From the NCBI GenBank assembly GCA_018894105.1, contig CM032133.1, positions 18,986,501-19,050,500 on the forward strand: a stretch of 64,000 nt of DNA, given 5' to 3'. Below, piece after piece: positions 1 through 11,987 of the stretch (positions within the stretch are counted from its first letter, which is position 1; each line of letters opens with the position of its first letter). The DNA is from Jacaranda mimosifolia (lineage: Eukaryota; Streptophyta; Magnoliopsida; Lamiales; Bignoniaceae). The notes beneath the pieces were generated by a model. The model was given only the letters and a program-made list of their open reading frames with translations. It was not told the DNA's origin and did not search any database. The position numbers and the translations under genes are program-made.

Positions 1-1284
1 AATTAATTTTATCCTTTAATCTCTGTTATAAGTTAAATTTTGAATTCTTTCATTTTTATTTATATTTTACGGTTCAGGGTATTACAAGTACGCCCTGGGG
101 GCGACATAATATGATCATCTAAAGAAGGAAGAATGGATTCCCAGTAGAACCCTATATCTCAAAAATTCTAATAATTCAAAAGAGTCCTTCTTGCCGAACT
201 TATATTCTAAATTGGACCTCGGCTCTGATAAAGAAGACGACTCAACGACTAAGGACTAATGAACATGCTCATAATGTATAATTCTGCAAACCAAAAATGG
301 ATTTTAGGATGTGCCTAAAGGAGGGCTTGCAATCTTAGAAAATACTGTGGCACGATGAGAAGGATGGCCCTCGCAAACACGAACTAAATTAATGCCCCCA
401 CGACTGCCCAAGGTGGCAAGTGCCCAATAGCTAGTCATTCACGCGACAACCAATCAATCTTTTAGGGGCAGCTAGGACCTTGAATAGGCAATCGCACTTG
501 CCGCTAGCTTCGGCTCTGCCTCAGGACATTGATTTTGGTTTAACCCTACTAATGTTATTGCTACCTCACATCTCACTCTCAACTTTAGATATTTCTCTCT
601 CAAGTTGAAACTCCTCAAATGTAACTCTCTCAAAGGTGTTAGTAAATCCAAGTAGTGGGAAGGAGTAAAAGGTAAAAACTTATCTTTTGAATTCATCTTG
701 GCAATAAAAAAAATTTCCAAATCTTGAGCGATATCAAATTGCTAAGGCCTTTGGAAGATGCAATTCGCTACTAAGGTGTTGCCTCCTAACATAAAACAAA
801 TAAAAAGAGCTATACACTTATCAATTATTTTAATTAATTGATTACTAAAATTAATTAAAGTTAAACTAGAGGTGAGATAATGATGAAAATAATTATTATA
901 ATAAAAAAATTAAAACAATAATTAAGTCATACTTCCAATTTAAAAAAATTTCTGCCCATTTGGATTCAATTTTAAGGTGCATTTTTTGTTTTCTCCACTA
1001 TCTTAGAATAAAAAATTATCAACTTCTCTCCCATTTTCACTGAAAATACACTTATTTGTATTTTCAATTTTCCATAAATTTACCCAGTTATCCTATTATG
1101 ACATTAGTCAATTCAAATTCGATTTGATATATAGTACCTAATATCATTTCAAAATAATTAAAATATAAATATATTTTAGAAAAAAAATATTTATTTTTAT
1201 GAATAGAAAATTATAAATCACCTAAAATTTCAACCCTTTACCTACCCTAATTATTTTTTCAAACAAAATGTTTAAATACAATTG
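1..1284. other. AT-rich flank, no recognised gene
   Basis: No gene is recognised. A short run near 175-260 reads open on the plus strand and ends in an acidic stretch (DKEDDSTTKD), but it is preceded by stops. A minus-strand open frame at 472-720 matches nothing I know. Around 990-1090 the text resembles part of 12470-12560, suggesting an old dispersed repeat. The stretch just before position 87 ends in a GGGTATTACA-like string, which could be the tail of an old LTR, but no primer site follows it. The right boundary is where homology to the gypsy LTR at 9035 begins. Confidence 0.5.
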
Positions 1285-2701
1285 GAGTTTAAGGTGAGGG
1301 TAAAGCCTATCTTTCTTTTGGGAAATGAATGATTTTGATTTTTGAATTTCCTGTGTCTAATTGTTGAATTTGATTTTACTTGTTCTGGTGCCTAGAACTC
1401 TTATTATGTTATCCGTTTTTTTATCCTATATACCCTACAGCCTCGGTGACTTTCCCTATTTGTGTTGATATTTTGGTCTTACTGACCAATTTCGTTTCAT
1501 ACTCCTAGTTATATCGTTTTGCATGCTATTTATATGGCCTTGGCGGCCAATGTTTTACGGATTGTACTGTTTCGTTCAGTTTCACATATATGTTTCTAAT
1601 TAGTTATTTTGAAATTCATTTTATCTGTTGGCATTATGTTAAGTCGCCTTGAGGACGTTCTTGGGGGTTATCTCCTGTAGGGATTCCATGGGGTGGGTTG
1701 GGCCCAGGACTATGTCCGAAAAGACAATCGAGTGGTATGGACTGATGGTGGTTGGTCTCCCTACTAGTACTCACTTAAGATCCTGACTTGCAGATAGTTG
1801 GAGGTAGCTATTTGTGAGTGGCGGGATCTGGCATACGGCATGCCGTGCCACATGTCTACCAAGCCATGTGCTTAGGTAATGGAGTAATAAGGGAAATTTG
1901 TTGTGTTATATTTGTACTCTGTGTTATTGGTTATGTTATACTCTGGGAGAAATAAGGTCGGTGTTGCCAACAGTCTGTTGAATTTTGTATCACATGTGTT
2001 ATGTTATATCATTGCTTCATGTTGTAAATTATTGCATGTTCATTACTTGAATCTCGCTTATTAATACCTTATTTTACTTTCAACAGTTTTCCATGACTTC
2101 TTGTTGCACACTCCATCAATAAGTCCTTAGCACTTACCCCTTTTCTATTGTTTCTTAGTCACTTCCCAGACAAGACCTGATAAAGGTTAGGGGGCTTGAG
2201 GCTTGCCTAAGTTGTGGATGTATTTTATAATAGACTAGGTGCTATATATGTATATATCTACAAATTTGACTAGATTACACCTAATCGTGATACTTAGACC
2301 TTTGGAAGCTTTCTAAATAGTTAAGTTTGACTTAGTCTTTTGATATGTACGTATTTGCAGTCCTTTAGGTTTACTTTCGCCGTTATCTTTTAAGGTTAAT
2401 AGGTGGATTTTGGTATCTTTAGTTAATTTATGAATTTTGCTTCAAGTTAAGTAAACTTAGTATTTTAGTAATACTTATTGAGTTTGTTAAGACTTTAGTA
2501 GTAGTAATTGTATGATAGTTTTGTATTCCTTGCGAGATGTAAAATAGTGATTTATAATAGTGAGTTCAAATAAATTGTTTTAGATTGATGTAGCTTTTTA
2601 AACTAAAACTTTGGAGGTGCGTGTTTTGTTTTGAATTATTATGAATAAGACTGAAGTAGCACCTCAGCCCTAAGCAGGCACCTCTTGAGCGAGGCGTTAT
2701 A
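1285..2701 (+). mobile_element. 5'-truncated LTR of gypsy element A
   Basis: This stretch aligns almost end to end with 9035-10471, sharing the GAGTTTAAGGTGAGGGTAAAG start, the middle and the LTR end, so it is the right half of an LTR. It is followed by a primer-binding site, which identifies it as the 5' LTR of element A. The complete partner LTR at 7496-10471 is 2976 bp, so about 1.5 kb is missing at the left. The sequence left of 1285 does not resemble the missing part, so the loss happened in the genome and is not an effect of the window edge. The terminal CA has decayed to TA. Confidence 0.88.
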
Positions 2702-2704
2702 GCT

Positions 2705-2717
2705 TGGTATCAGAGCC
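2705..2717 (+). other. Primer-binding site of element A
   Basis: TGGTATCAGAGCC lies three bases after the LTR end. This is the standard plant retrotransposon primer site, complementary to the 3' end of initiator methionine tRNA. It fixes the element's orientation as plus. Confidence 0.93.
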
Positions 2718-5262
2718 TAAGTTTTCAAGGACCTAGGTTATTATGGGGATGATTTTGTAGTTGTAATCAATGGGTTCATTAGAGATTAAACTTGAATTGT
2801 GAATCATCTACATCTTGGATATGATCCTCAGAGTGTGAAATTCTCAATTAGTAGAGACTAAGCTTGACTTTAGAATTGTCTGCATTTTTTATATACTTGG
2901 GTTAAAGAATACTTGAACTATGTTAGGATATGATTCTTGGATTGTAAAATTTTTGGGTAGGAAAATAAGAAGTTTAATTGTGGAACTTAATGTGGAATTG
3001 AATAGGATATGAACATTTGGGATAATGCTCGACATTAAGAAAGTGTACGGTTATGACTGGGATGGCCAACCAGTGTATAGCCTCTTACTTCTGGTATGTC
3101 AGGCCTATGAACATATTGTTATTGGTAAGCATGATGTTGTTTAGAATTATGGCGTTATGTAAGCAATATCTGTGAAGGTTGAATTTGATGAGTGGATGAC
3201 TATTTTGGAAAAATTTGTATTTAGTATGAAAAAAGTTAATTGAGGAATCAACATGGTGCAAGCAACATTCCTGGAAATTGTATATGATAAGCAAAGGATC
3301 ATTTTGGGAAAATATGTAGTGGTTAGAAAATGATTAACCCGGGATGAACAAATCCCTACCACGTACTTAAGGATAAGAATTAGGTTATATGGATACACAA
3401 GAAAAGGATTATTGCAGGTAATAGTGCATTTGATAAATGAATGATTATTAGGGATAAGTAATGTTTGATTATGGTTACAATTGAAATTTAAATGGTATAT
3501 TTATATTGACAAGGGATAACATGATGAAAGATGAATTTGTTAGATAAAATGATATTTAGGTATAATGATGCTTGACACACATATATAATTGTGGCTCAAA
3601 TGGCATGACTATCTGTAGAAACTAGTGCATTAATAATGAGAAAGTTGATGGGTATGATTTTTAAGATGACAACGGATAACAAAGAAGGTTTAGTTGTCGT
3701 AGGAGGTGAAGTTTGGTGGAAAGACCCTGGGAACCTAAGAAAAAATGGCCTAAAACTAGTTGTGAGATATGTGATCAGTACAAAAGTCTAAAAGAGAACA
3801 CCAGATAAGGATATGAAACTTAGAGTTTAAATAGGAACTATGGGAAAGAAGATATAGCACCAGGCATAGGATACGATTCTTTTAGAAACAAGGGTACAAT
3901 ATTAGCAGAGAGAGTCTACAAAGTTGCAAGGTGATTGATAATCAACATAAGGATAACTAGCTAAGGATAAGGAATATAAAGAATAGAAGGATGGTGTGAT
4001 TTGAACGACATGGTTACATGGAAAATCATTGAAAGGATCAGACAAGTGGAACATAGGGGCACAGACTGAACAGTGAGGTGCAATTTGAGGTTTGAAATAA
4101 CTTGATGAACGAAGGAATTAAGTATCTGCTTATCTTGCATCGCTGATAAGGATTAGTATAATAATAGTGAGAGCTCGTCGGAACTCATCAAGTTTGGGAA
4201 TTAGGATGTTTTTTCCCTCATAAGCTATTTAACCTAATATAAGTACTAAGGTTGTTTAAGATTGAAACCAAAGAAGTGTACAATAAAATGGAAATTCGGG
4301 GAGAAGATGGGTTGAGAACTATCTCCCAATTATAAAATAGATGATGCTACAAGGGTAGACTTAAGCTCTTATGGAAATTGCAAATATGATACGTAGAGAA
4401 CTATCTAGACACTTGGGATTGTTTTATAGTGATCTTGTTAGGAATTTTTAAATTACTTGAAATCAAGGAATGAAACATGCTACATTTGTGTTTGGCATCA
4501 CAAACATTTAGGGATCAATTCTATCAGAATTAAAGCTGTATGCAATCGAATATGGCCAAAAAATGTATCAAAGGTACAAAAATGCTTAGGTTTTTCCAAT
4601 TAGTACCTTTCAGGACCTTTCCAAAGTAGTAGATATGAAGGTAAATAGAAAAGAAATAAAGTTTGAAGACCTGCAGGGAGGAAAGATGATTCTAAGGAAG
4701 TAACAGATATTCTGATAGGACTTGAAGGCATAATAAACTAGTTAAACAAAATAAGATGATATAATAGAATTCATAAAGTTACACTATCAGGAATACATCA
4801 GTGATAGATAGAAGAATAAAAAAGGAATAAAGATGAGGAAAGAGAACAGAGAAAGGAAATAAGAAAAGAACTATGTGCAATAAAATCTTTGCTTTGATTG
4901 AAGAGAAAAGGCCACCAAATACATACACATATATAGCTATGCCTAATGAGATTACTTTCGGAGAATAACTGTAGACGCCAAAATCAGTATACATTGAACC
5001 ACAATTATCTTAGACCTAGTCGTGATCCTCTTATTAAAGGTTAGACTATTTTTCAGTCTAGCAACCGTCTCATGGACATCATATGCAAAAAAAGGAAAAG
5101 CAAGAAACAAGGGAACATCTGATGTTAATACTAATTGGGAAACTAATCAAGTTCTAATGTGTCTTACGTTTAAGAAAAATTGTGTATATATTTTGAATAT
5201 TGAGCAATAAGAACTAATAACGATTGGATACTATTTAACAAATATTTTATTAAATACTATAG
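2718..5262 (+). mobile_element. Long untranslated leader of element A
   Basis: About 2.5 kb between the primer site and gag with no credible coding frame. It aligns with the leader of element C (57246-59380), for example at 3050-3090 versus 57615-57655 (shared GGGATGGCCAACCAGT), so both belong to one family. Small open frames here are isolated and not shared between the two copies. A leader this long before gag is unusual and may contain remnants of an earlier insertion. Confidence 0.75.
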
Positions 5263-6367
5263 GTGAGAGCGGCCTACACAACCAAAAAGCTTTGCAACTT
5301 ATCAAATGGCATCACAAAAACTAACCCCAACACATTCGCTCAGTTGGGAAATTCTGAAAGAAGATACTTTGGCACGGAGATGTCCAATAAGTTCGAGGAA
5401 GGGACACGAGACCCACAGGTGTATTCAATAGTGAGAGAAGAGATTATGGAATAGATGGTTGCAATGTGGCAATAATTCATGCAATTGCGTCAGCAACAAG
5501 GTCAGTTGAATAACCTTGAGAAAAGCAAAGAACCTCCAAAGTTCAGAACTCTAGCATATCTCCTTAAGTTCTACCCCCAATGTTTATGGGTGAATCGAAT
5601 CACCAAAAGGCAGAAGCTTAGATCAGGGAGATTGAAGATATTTTCTAGATGTTAGGTTACCCGAATGACCTCAAATTTATATTTGTTGTCTATCTATTGG
5701 AAGGAGCTGGGAGTCAATGGTGGACCTTAGTAAGTCAACGATGGGAACACATGAAAATACCTCGAACATGAAAACACTTCGTATGGGAATTTATGGATAG
5801 ATTCATACTACAAGAAGTGAGAGATGCCTGGAGACAAGAATTTGAGGGTCTTACCCAAGGATAAATGACAGTGTGGCAATATGAAGCTAGATTCAGTAGG
5901 CTGATTCAGTTTGCCTCGTAGACATTGAGAAAAGAAGGTATAGGACTAAGAAATTTGTTAAAAAACTATGATCTGAATTACGACAGACCCTTACGCCTTA
6001 CGAACAATCTAACTTCAAGGAATCCTTACAAAGAGCTTTGCGGGTGGAGCAAGAACTCTTTAAGGTATATGTAAATGAAATGAAGGTCAAGTGAGGGAAA
6101 AATTTTAAGCTCAAAATCACTACTGGCGGGGAAAGTGGTTCAGGTAGGAAACTATTGAAAGTTTAATCTGGAATGCCAAAGAAAAATTTTGGATTTTGTA
6201 GTAGGTCAAATCATGAGGAGTCTAACTACTGGGAAAGGCTAGGAAAGTGCATGGCGTGCGAAAATAATCAACATTTCATCTGGGATTGCCCTAAAAGCAA
6301 ACAGTTAACCTCGGGTGCTCAAAAGGATAAGGAAAATAGGTGGTTGAGGTTCTATCTAAGTCCTTGA
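5263..6367 (+). pseudogene. Decayed Ty3/gypsy gag of element A
   Basis: Translated piecewise in shifting frames, this reads as a plant Ty3/gypsy Gag. An N-terminal piece ends in EGTRDPQVYSIVREEIME. A Retrotrans_gag core follows at about 5580-6060, containing FMGESN, LEGAGSQWWTLV, VWEFMDRF and a WQYEARFSRLIQFA-like stretch, and then a CCHC zinc knuckle CMACENNQHFIWDC at about 6250-6291. Gag would form the virus-like particle and the knuckle would bind the RNA. There are many stops and frameshifts, so no full protein can be made. No protease, reverse transcriptase, RNase H or integrase follows, so element A would have depended on enzymes from an autonomous relative. The start is set by homology to the gag of element C and is approximate. 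Confidence 0.8.
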
Positions 6368-6820
6368 ACATCAGAAAAGAGTTTGATCCCACATATTCTT
6401 GGCTTTATCTCTCAGATGGAACCTAGGGAGCAGCAAACGTATTGTTCATGATTGTATCTAATATGAATTGCTACTGGCGGGGAAAGTGGTTCAGGTAGGA
6501 AATTATTGAAAGTCTAATCTGGAATGCCAAAGAAAAATTGTGGATCTTGTAGTGGGTCGAATCATAAGGAGTCTAACTACTGGGAAAGGCTAGGAAAGTG
6601 CATGGCATGCGGAAATAATCAACATTTCATTTGGGATTGCCCTAAAAGCAAATAGTTACCTCACATGCTCAAAAGGATAAGGAAAATAGGTGGTTGAGGT
6701 TCTATCTAAGTCCTTGAACATCAGAAAAGAGTCCGATCCCACATATTCTTGGCTTTATCTCTCAGATAGAACCTAGGGAGCAACAAACGTATTGTTCGTG
6801 ATTGTATCTAATATGTATAG
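6120..6820 (+). repeat. 351-bp tandem duplication over gag zinc knuckle
   Basis: The stretch from 6120 to 6470 is repeated from 6471 to about 6820, with both copies starting CTACTGGCGGGGAAAGTGG or nearly so. Each copy encodes the zinc knuckle and the following tail up to the CTAATATG string. The copies differ by scattered substitutions and small indels, so the duplication is not very recent. The second copy keeps CMACGNNQHFIWDC at about 6600-6640. Confidence 0.93.
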
Positions 6821-7495
6821 TTTTTGCGAATCTATAGTTAGTTGTATAGAAATATATGGCTTGTTATGTAAAGCAGGCATGTTAAGTTTAATTGAACTTT
6901 GTCACTCCCTAATGTAAATATCATGTGAATATGAGCTTCTTGTGTTAATGATCGTTTGTTGCCATAGCGGTTTTATGATCTCTTAAATAGTAGTATTTAT
7001 TCTAGCAGACTGAAATGGAGAACCTTTTTAAGCATGGACATGATATGTAATGATGTGTATAAGGATCACCCAATAGAAAATAAGCATAAAACGCTCAGTG
7101 ATTTTATGGGATTACCAAAGAGGTTCGAAACTCATTTTCGGATGGTTTAATTTTCTTCCTATAAGCTCAATTGTGGAGATCAAAAGAAACTTTAAGTAAT
7201 GACGAACGATGAAACCATGGGTTATGGAATTATTAGTCAATTTTAGAAATATAGGGTGACACCACATGCTCGGTAAGAATGGATATGTTGGGAAACTATA
7301 AAGAAGAGATTCTTAAAAATCTTAGAGAAGTGAACATCACTAGGGATTGGAGGAAGTATATTGTGACAATGGGAGAAATCAACATGTGATTGAGGCAACG
7401 TGGAAATGAGAGCAAAATATGTGCCAGTATTAATTAAATTTCTTCCAGTCGAAGACAAGAACCTGGGGACCAGATTCTTTAAAGAGGGAGAGGAT
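6821..7495 (+). mobile_element. 3' internal region of element A
   Basis: No pol domain is recognisable between the duplicated gag tail and the 3' LTR. The last ~40 bp read LGTRFFKEGEDC in one frame, which resembles the C-terminal end of chromovirus-type gypsy polyproteins that run into the LTR. This suggests that most of pol was deleted while its extreme end stayed. The purine tract is annotated separately. Confidence 0.6.
7481..7494 (+). other. Polypurine tract of element A
   Basis: AAAGAGGGAGAGGA lies one base before the TG that begins the 3' LTR. This is the expected plus-strand priming site and supports both the LTR boundary and the orientation. Confidence 0.88.
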
Positions 7496-10471
7496 TGTAA
7501 CACACCTAAATTTTTAATTAGAGAAGGTAAGGTTTAAAAATCAAAATTTTAATTTAAAAAAATTATTTTAGGGCTTAAAATGAAAATGAAGAGGACTTAA
7601 TTGTGGGGAACTTGAGAATTTTAGGGGTTAATCCGAAATTAAAATGGGTCAACTGGGTCAAAATGAGGCCCTAACTAGTTGATGACCTAATTGAAGCTGG
7701 GGAGAATGTTTTGGGGTCAATTTGCAATTTTTGAAAATTGCCTTACAAATAGCAAAACAGTCCCTAGAGTTTTCCAAATTTTAACATACAAAACCTCCCT
7801 TCACCCCTTCGGTGATCTTTCTTTAGCGCCAGCGAATTTTGAAAATAACTATGCCATTACCTTTCTCCCATCGTGAGAAACATAATCAATCGACAAAACG
7901 CCTTGAAAAATCGACAAAACGCAGTAAAATTTAGGGCCAATGGTGGCTCGCGGCAGCAGTGGTGGGAAGCACCATTTCGATAGCCAAAGGATAGGTCTTG
8001 ATGGGCTCAGCTAGATGAATGTGATGATAGCTTCAATTTCAAGAATGGACCACTAGTGGATGAGTAATTGAGGAAAAACGACACAACGATGTTGGGCAGT
8101 GCTGCACAATTTTTGGCAAAATTGACAGGCGAGATGGCGGCAAAATCCAAAATCAATTGAGGGCTTTTGTTGGATGTGAGGAAACAAATTGATTGGCGAG
8201 TCCAGCTCCCAATTTTGATAGCGGTCCGACGGCATTATGGCAGGACCTCCAGCTCAACAAGTTGAGTGCATGTAGACTACTTTTAAGCAGTGAATTGGCC
8301 CCAAACTTGGTAGATTTTGGCAAAACTTCGATTAATGATTAATTGACTCCTGATTTGATCTGATTAAATTGCTAGGCTAATTTCTGATGTAAATACAAGT
8401 TAGTTACCTAAGAATTATGATTATAGATAGAAAGGATGGGATAAGAATTCGATTGTAAGTGATGTATGGCCCGAATTCGATTAAAAGACTAATAATTATC
8501 AATTGAGCTAATTGATGCATTTGGGATGTCGGAATTGTGGAATGGTAATAAGACTTGAATATTATGAATACACAAGTAAAACTCATGAATGTAGGTTAAA
8601 TGTAATTAGTTATGGATCGAGAATATTAATATAAATATTAATAATAAAAGTAAGTACTGGCCTAAAACTGATAAAATATTCAATTAAGGAGATTTGATCG
8701 AACCGATATGCTTAGAAAAATAGATGGTAAATTAAGTTCGGGGTAAAACCCTTGATTGCCTGAACGAGCTAGATGCATAACAAAACTAGTGGTACGAACT
8801 AAGTGATTGAAGAAAAACAATGTATAACTAAGTACTCATATGTGAAGACAAGATAGAATGATAATCAAGAGAATATATGAGTTAGAGTAATTAAAATACA
8901 CGATTAGCCATAATTATTTTTAGTAAATGTGATACTGTAGCATCGATATTCATATGATGTTTTAAATGAAATAGGTGACGAGGATCTAGGTTCTCCCATA
9001 CCATCAGGCATGGATAGTGCCTTTTGTGGAGTTTAAGGTGAGGGTAAAGTCTATCTTTCTTCTGGGAACTAAATGATCTTCAATGTTTGAATTCCCTGTG
9101 TCTAATTGTTGAATTTGATTTTACTCGTTTTGGTGCCCAAAATTCTTATTATGTTATCCGTTTCTGTCTATATACCCTACAACCTTGCTAGCTTTCCCTA
9201 TTTGTGTTGATATTTTGGTTTTGCTGACCAATTTCATTTGGTACTCCAATTTATATTATTTTGCATGCTGTTTATATAGCCTTACTGGCTAATGTTTTAT
9301 GGACTGCACCGTTCCGTTCAGTTTCACATATGTATTTCTGATTCGTTATTTTGAAATTCATTTTATTTGTTAGCATTATGTTAAGTCATCTTGAGGATGC
9401 TTCAGGGGGTTTACTACCCATAGGGATGCCACATGGTGGGTTGGGCCCGAGACTAGATCCGAAAGGATGACCGGGCGGTATGGACCGATGGTGGCTAGTC
9501 TCTCAGCTAGTGCCCACTTAAGATCCTGACTTGCAGATAGTGGAAGGTAGCTGTCTGTGAGTGAGGGGATCTGGCATGTGGCCGGCCATGCCACATGTCT
9601 ACTGAGCCAAGTGCTTGGGTAACGAAGTAATAAGGGAAATTTGTTATGCTATATTTGTACTCCGTTTCATTAGTTATGTTCTACTCTTGGAGCAATAAGG
9701 TCGGAGTTGCCAACAGTCTGTTGAATTTTGTATCACATGTTGTGTTATATCATTGCTTCATGTTGTAAGTTATTGCATGTTTGTTACTTGAATCCCACTT
9801 ATTAATACCTTATTTATTGATAGTTTTACTTTTAACAGTTTTGTATGACTTCTTGTTGCACACTCCCTCACTAAGTTCTTAGGACTAACCCCTTTCTCTT
9901 GTTTATTATTCTCTTCCCAAACAGGACCTGATGAAGGTTTGAGGGCTTGCCGAGTTGTGGATGTATTTTGTCATAGATTAGGTGCTATATATGTGTGTAT
10001 ATATATATATATATCTATAGATTTGACTAGATTACACCTAATCGTGATACTTAGAACTTCGGAGCTTTGTAAATAGTTAAGTTTGGCTTAGTCTTTTGAT
10101 ATGTACGTATTTTCATACCTTGGGTCAGTCCTTTGGGTTTACTTTCACCATATTTTTTTAAGGTTATTCGGTGGATATTGGTATCTTTTAGTTAACTTAT
10201 GAATTATGCTTTTAGTTAAGTAAGTTTAGTATTTCAGTAATACTTGTTCGAGTTTGTTAAAACTTTAGTGCTAGTAATTGTATGATGGTTTTGTATTCGT
10301 TACGGGATGTAAAATAGTGAATTCTAAGAGTAAGTTGGAATAAATTGTTTTGGGTTGATGTAGCTTTTTAAACTAAAACTTTAGAGGTCGGTGTTTTGTT
10401 TTGAATTATTGTGAATAAGACTGGAGTAGCATCTTAACTCGAAGCAGGCACCTCCCGGGTAGGGTGCTACA
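7496..10471 (+). mobile_element. Complete 3' LTR of gypsy element A
   Basis: This LTR is 2976 bp, beginning TGTAACACACC right after the polypurine tract and ending GGGTGCTACA. Its right half aligns with the truncated 5' LTR at 1285-2701. LTR start and end styles match element C (TGTAACACCCC ... GCGCCACA), as do internal motifs such as the CTTGGTGCC/GTTTTGGTGCCC, AATAAGG and AGGTGCTATATATG-like stretches. LTRs near 3 kb are typical of the Tekay/Del group of gypsy elements; placing it there is inference. Confidence 0.9.
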
Positions 10472-10821
10472 TTTTTTTTATGCTTTTAAATTCATTCTTA
10501 CTCATTTTCACTATTTGTAAATGAATTATCAACAACTTATCACAATTTTCACCAAAATTTCAACTCATTTTTATCTCAAAATACATCTCGCAACAACATA
10601 TATGCCTTCTCCCGGTAACCTATATATCTTCTTTCTCTATTTCATTATTACCATCTCTCTCCACCTACAATCTACTAAATTCTATATAATCATTACTTTT
10701 CCAACGAACTATCCAAATACAAATTCATTTTCAACTCATTTTCTTTAACTAACTTTTAAAATTTTGAAAATGCTAAAAATAAAAAATGGAAATGGAAATG
10801 AGAACATAACCAAACAGGATG
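10472..10821. mobile_element. Tourist-like MITE, copy 1, left end interrupted
   Basis: This copy matches the elements at 20882, 21225 and 27058, sharing internal runs such as TATATCTTCTTTCTCTATTTC and TTCAACTCATTTTC and the right end CATAACCAAACAGGATG followed by TTA. The left inverted repeat is missing: the first base after the gypsy LTR end at 10471 already aligns about 8-10 bp inside the MITE. Element A therefore probably inserted into this MITE's left terminus. Confidence 0.72.
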
Positions 10822-10824
10822 TTA

Positions 10825-11987
10825 GTTTTGTATTTTTCAAGTCATAGTAAGCGTGTCCTACTTTAGAAATTATCCTATGCTTGGAGGGTTATTTCAAGCT
10901 TTGCCTGTATAAAGCCGCCTCTTGTAATCATTTTCAGCGAACTATTTTGAAGAACATAACTTGATATTTTGTGCCTTTGGCTTGTGTTTAAGAAGAAAAT
11001 TCTTCTTGTTATTGCTCTAAACTCTCATGTGAATTCTTAAATTGGCGAATGTTGTTACACACTTGAGTAGTGCCTTGTGGTTCCTCCTACTTCTCCATAC
11101 TTTTCGATGTCATTTAAATATATCAAATTTGTATATAACAGGGTTGTCCTAAATGTTCAGTAGTTTCTACAACTCATTTTCAATTTCAAGTCCTCCATTT
11201 CACTATAGAAGTACAAAGAAGAACATGAGGATATAGTTCCTACTTTGTCTTGTCGATGTTTTCACGTGCAAGATTTTTGTTTCTCCTAGCTATTTCTGCA
11301 ATTAAAGAAAACTATAATGAATAAGAAGATGGAGAATATTTCAAAATAGATGCGTTATAGATCTACAAGGTTAATGTGTTACTACTAAAACTAATTCAAA
11401 AGTATTAGTTGACTTTTGGAAGCAGAGTTATGTACACACAACACTAATTTTTAATTAATATTAATTTGTTCTAATCAACAATATAAATTCATAGACACCT
11501 TTAAATAGATCCTAGCTGAGGTATCCTTGAATTTTATTTTAAAATACCTAATCTGGACCATACTTAAAATCAAGTACATGGTAACTAAATAAGATTAATA
11601 TTAAGAGAAATTTAATTAAGGTAAAAGAAACTTGGATATCGATTTTGTGTAAATTAAGACTGCTGTGATTCATTTAGCTTGTTCTGGGTAGGCCTACAAA
11701 TCCCTATTTTATTCATTAACACGTCCGCAATGCGCAGAAGAAAGAGAATAAAGGGTCATGAAATAAGACAACCTAATATGATTTGTCAAAAAGCAAGCTA
11801 AATTATGTTGGCGACAATTTAATTATACAATCTTAATTAATTCTAGTCATGCTAAACACTTTGGAACACCTAATTCCAGAAATCAAGGAGAAAAGATTAA
11901 TTTACATTAATTAGTCACTATCTACATATAAAATCCACCCCCTTGCCCTCAGTCCTCACCTCAACTAAATAATTAACAATTAATCAA
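10825..11987. other. Intergenic, possible LTR remnant
   Basis: No gene is recognised. From about 10830 to 11110 the text looks like a worn copia-type LTR tail (a CTGTATAAAGCC TATA-like site followed by a pyrimidine-rich stretch), but no primer site or coding remnant confirms it. The remainder up to the HD-Zip stop codon is AT-rich and should contain that gene's 3' UTR; no clear AATAAA signal was seen on the minus strand just after the stop. Confidence 0.4.

Noticed and set aside
472..720. 82-codon minus-strand frame near the left edge
   Set aside because: The amino-acid text is not obviously low complexity, but I recognise no family and see no splice or promoter context.
2705..2717. Possible tRNA gene remnants at the TGGTATCAGAGCC sites (also 45532 and 57233)
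   Set aside because: These are 13-bp sites complementary to tRNA placed right after LTR ends, hence primer-binding sites; no cloverleaf surrounds them.
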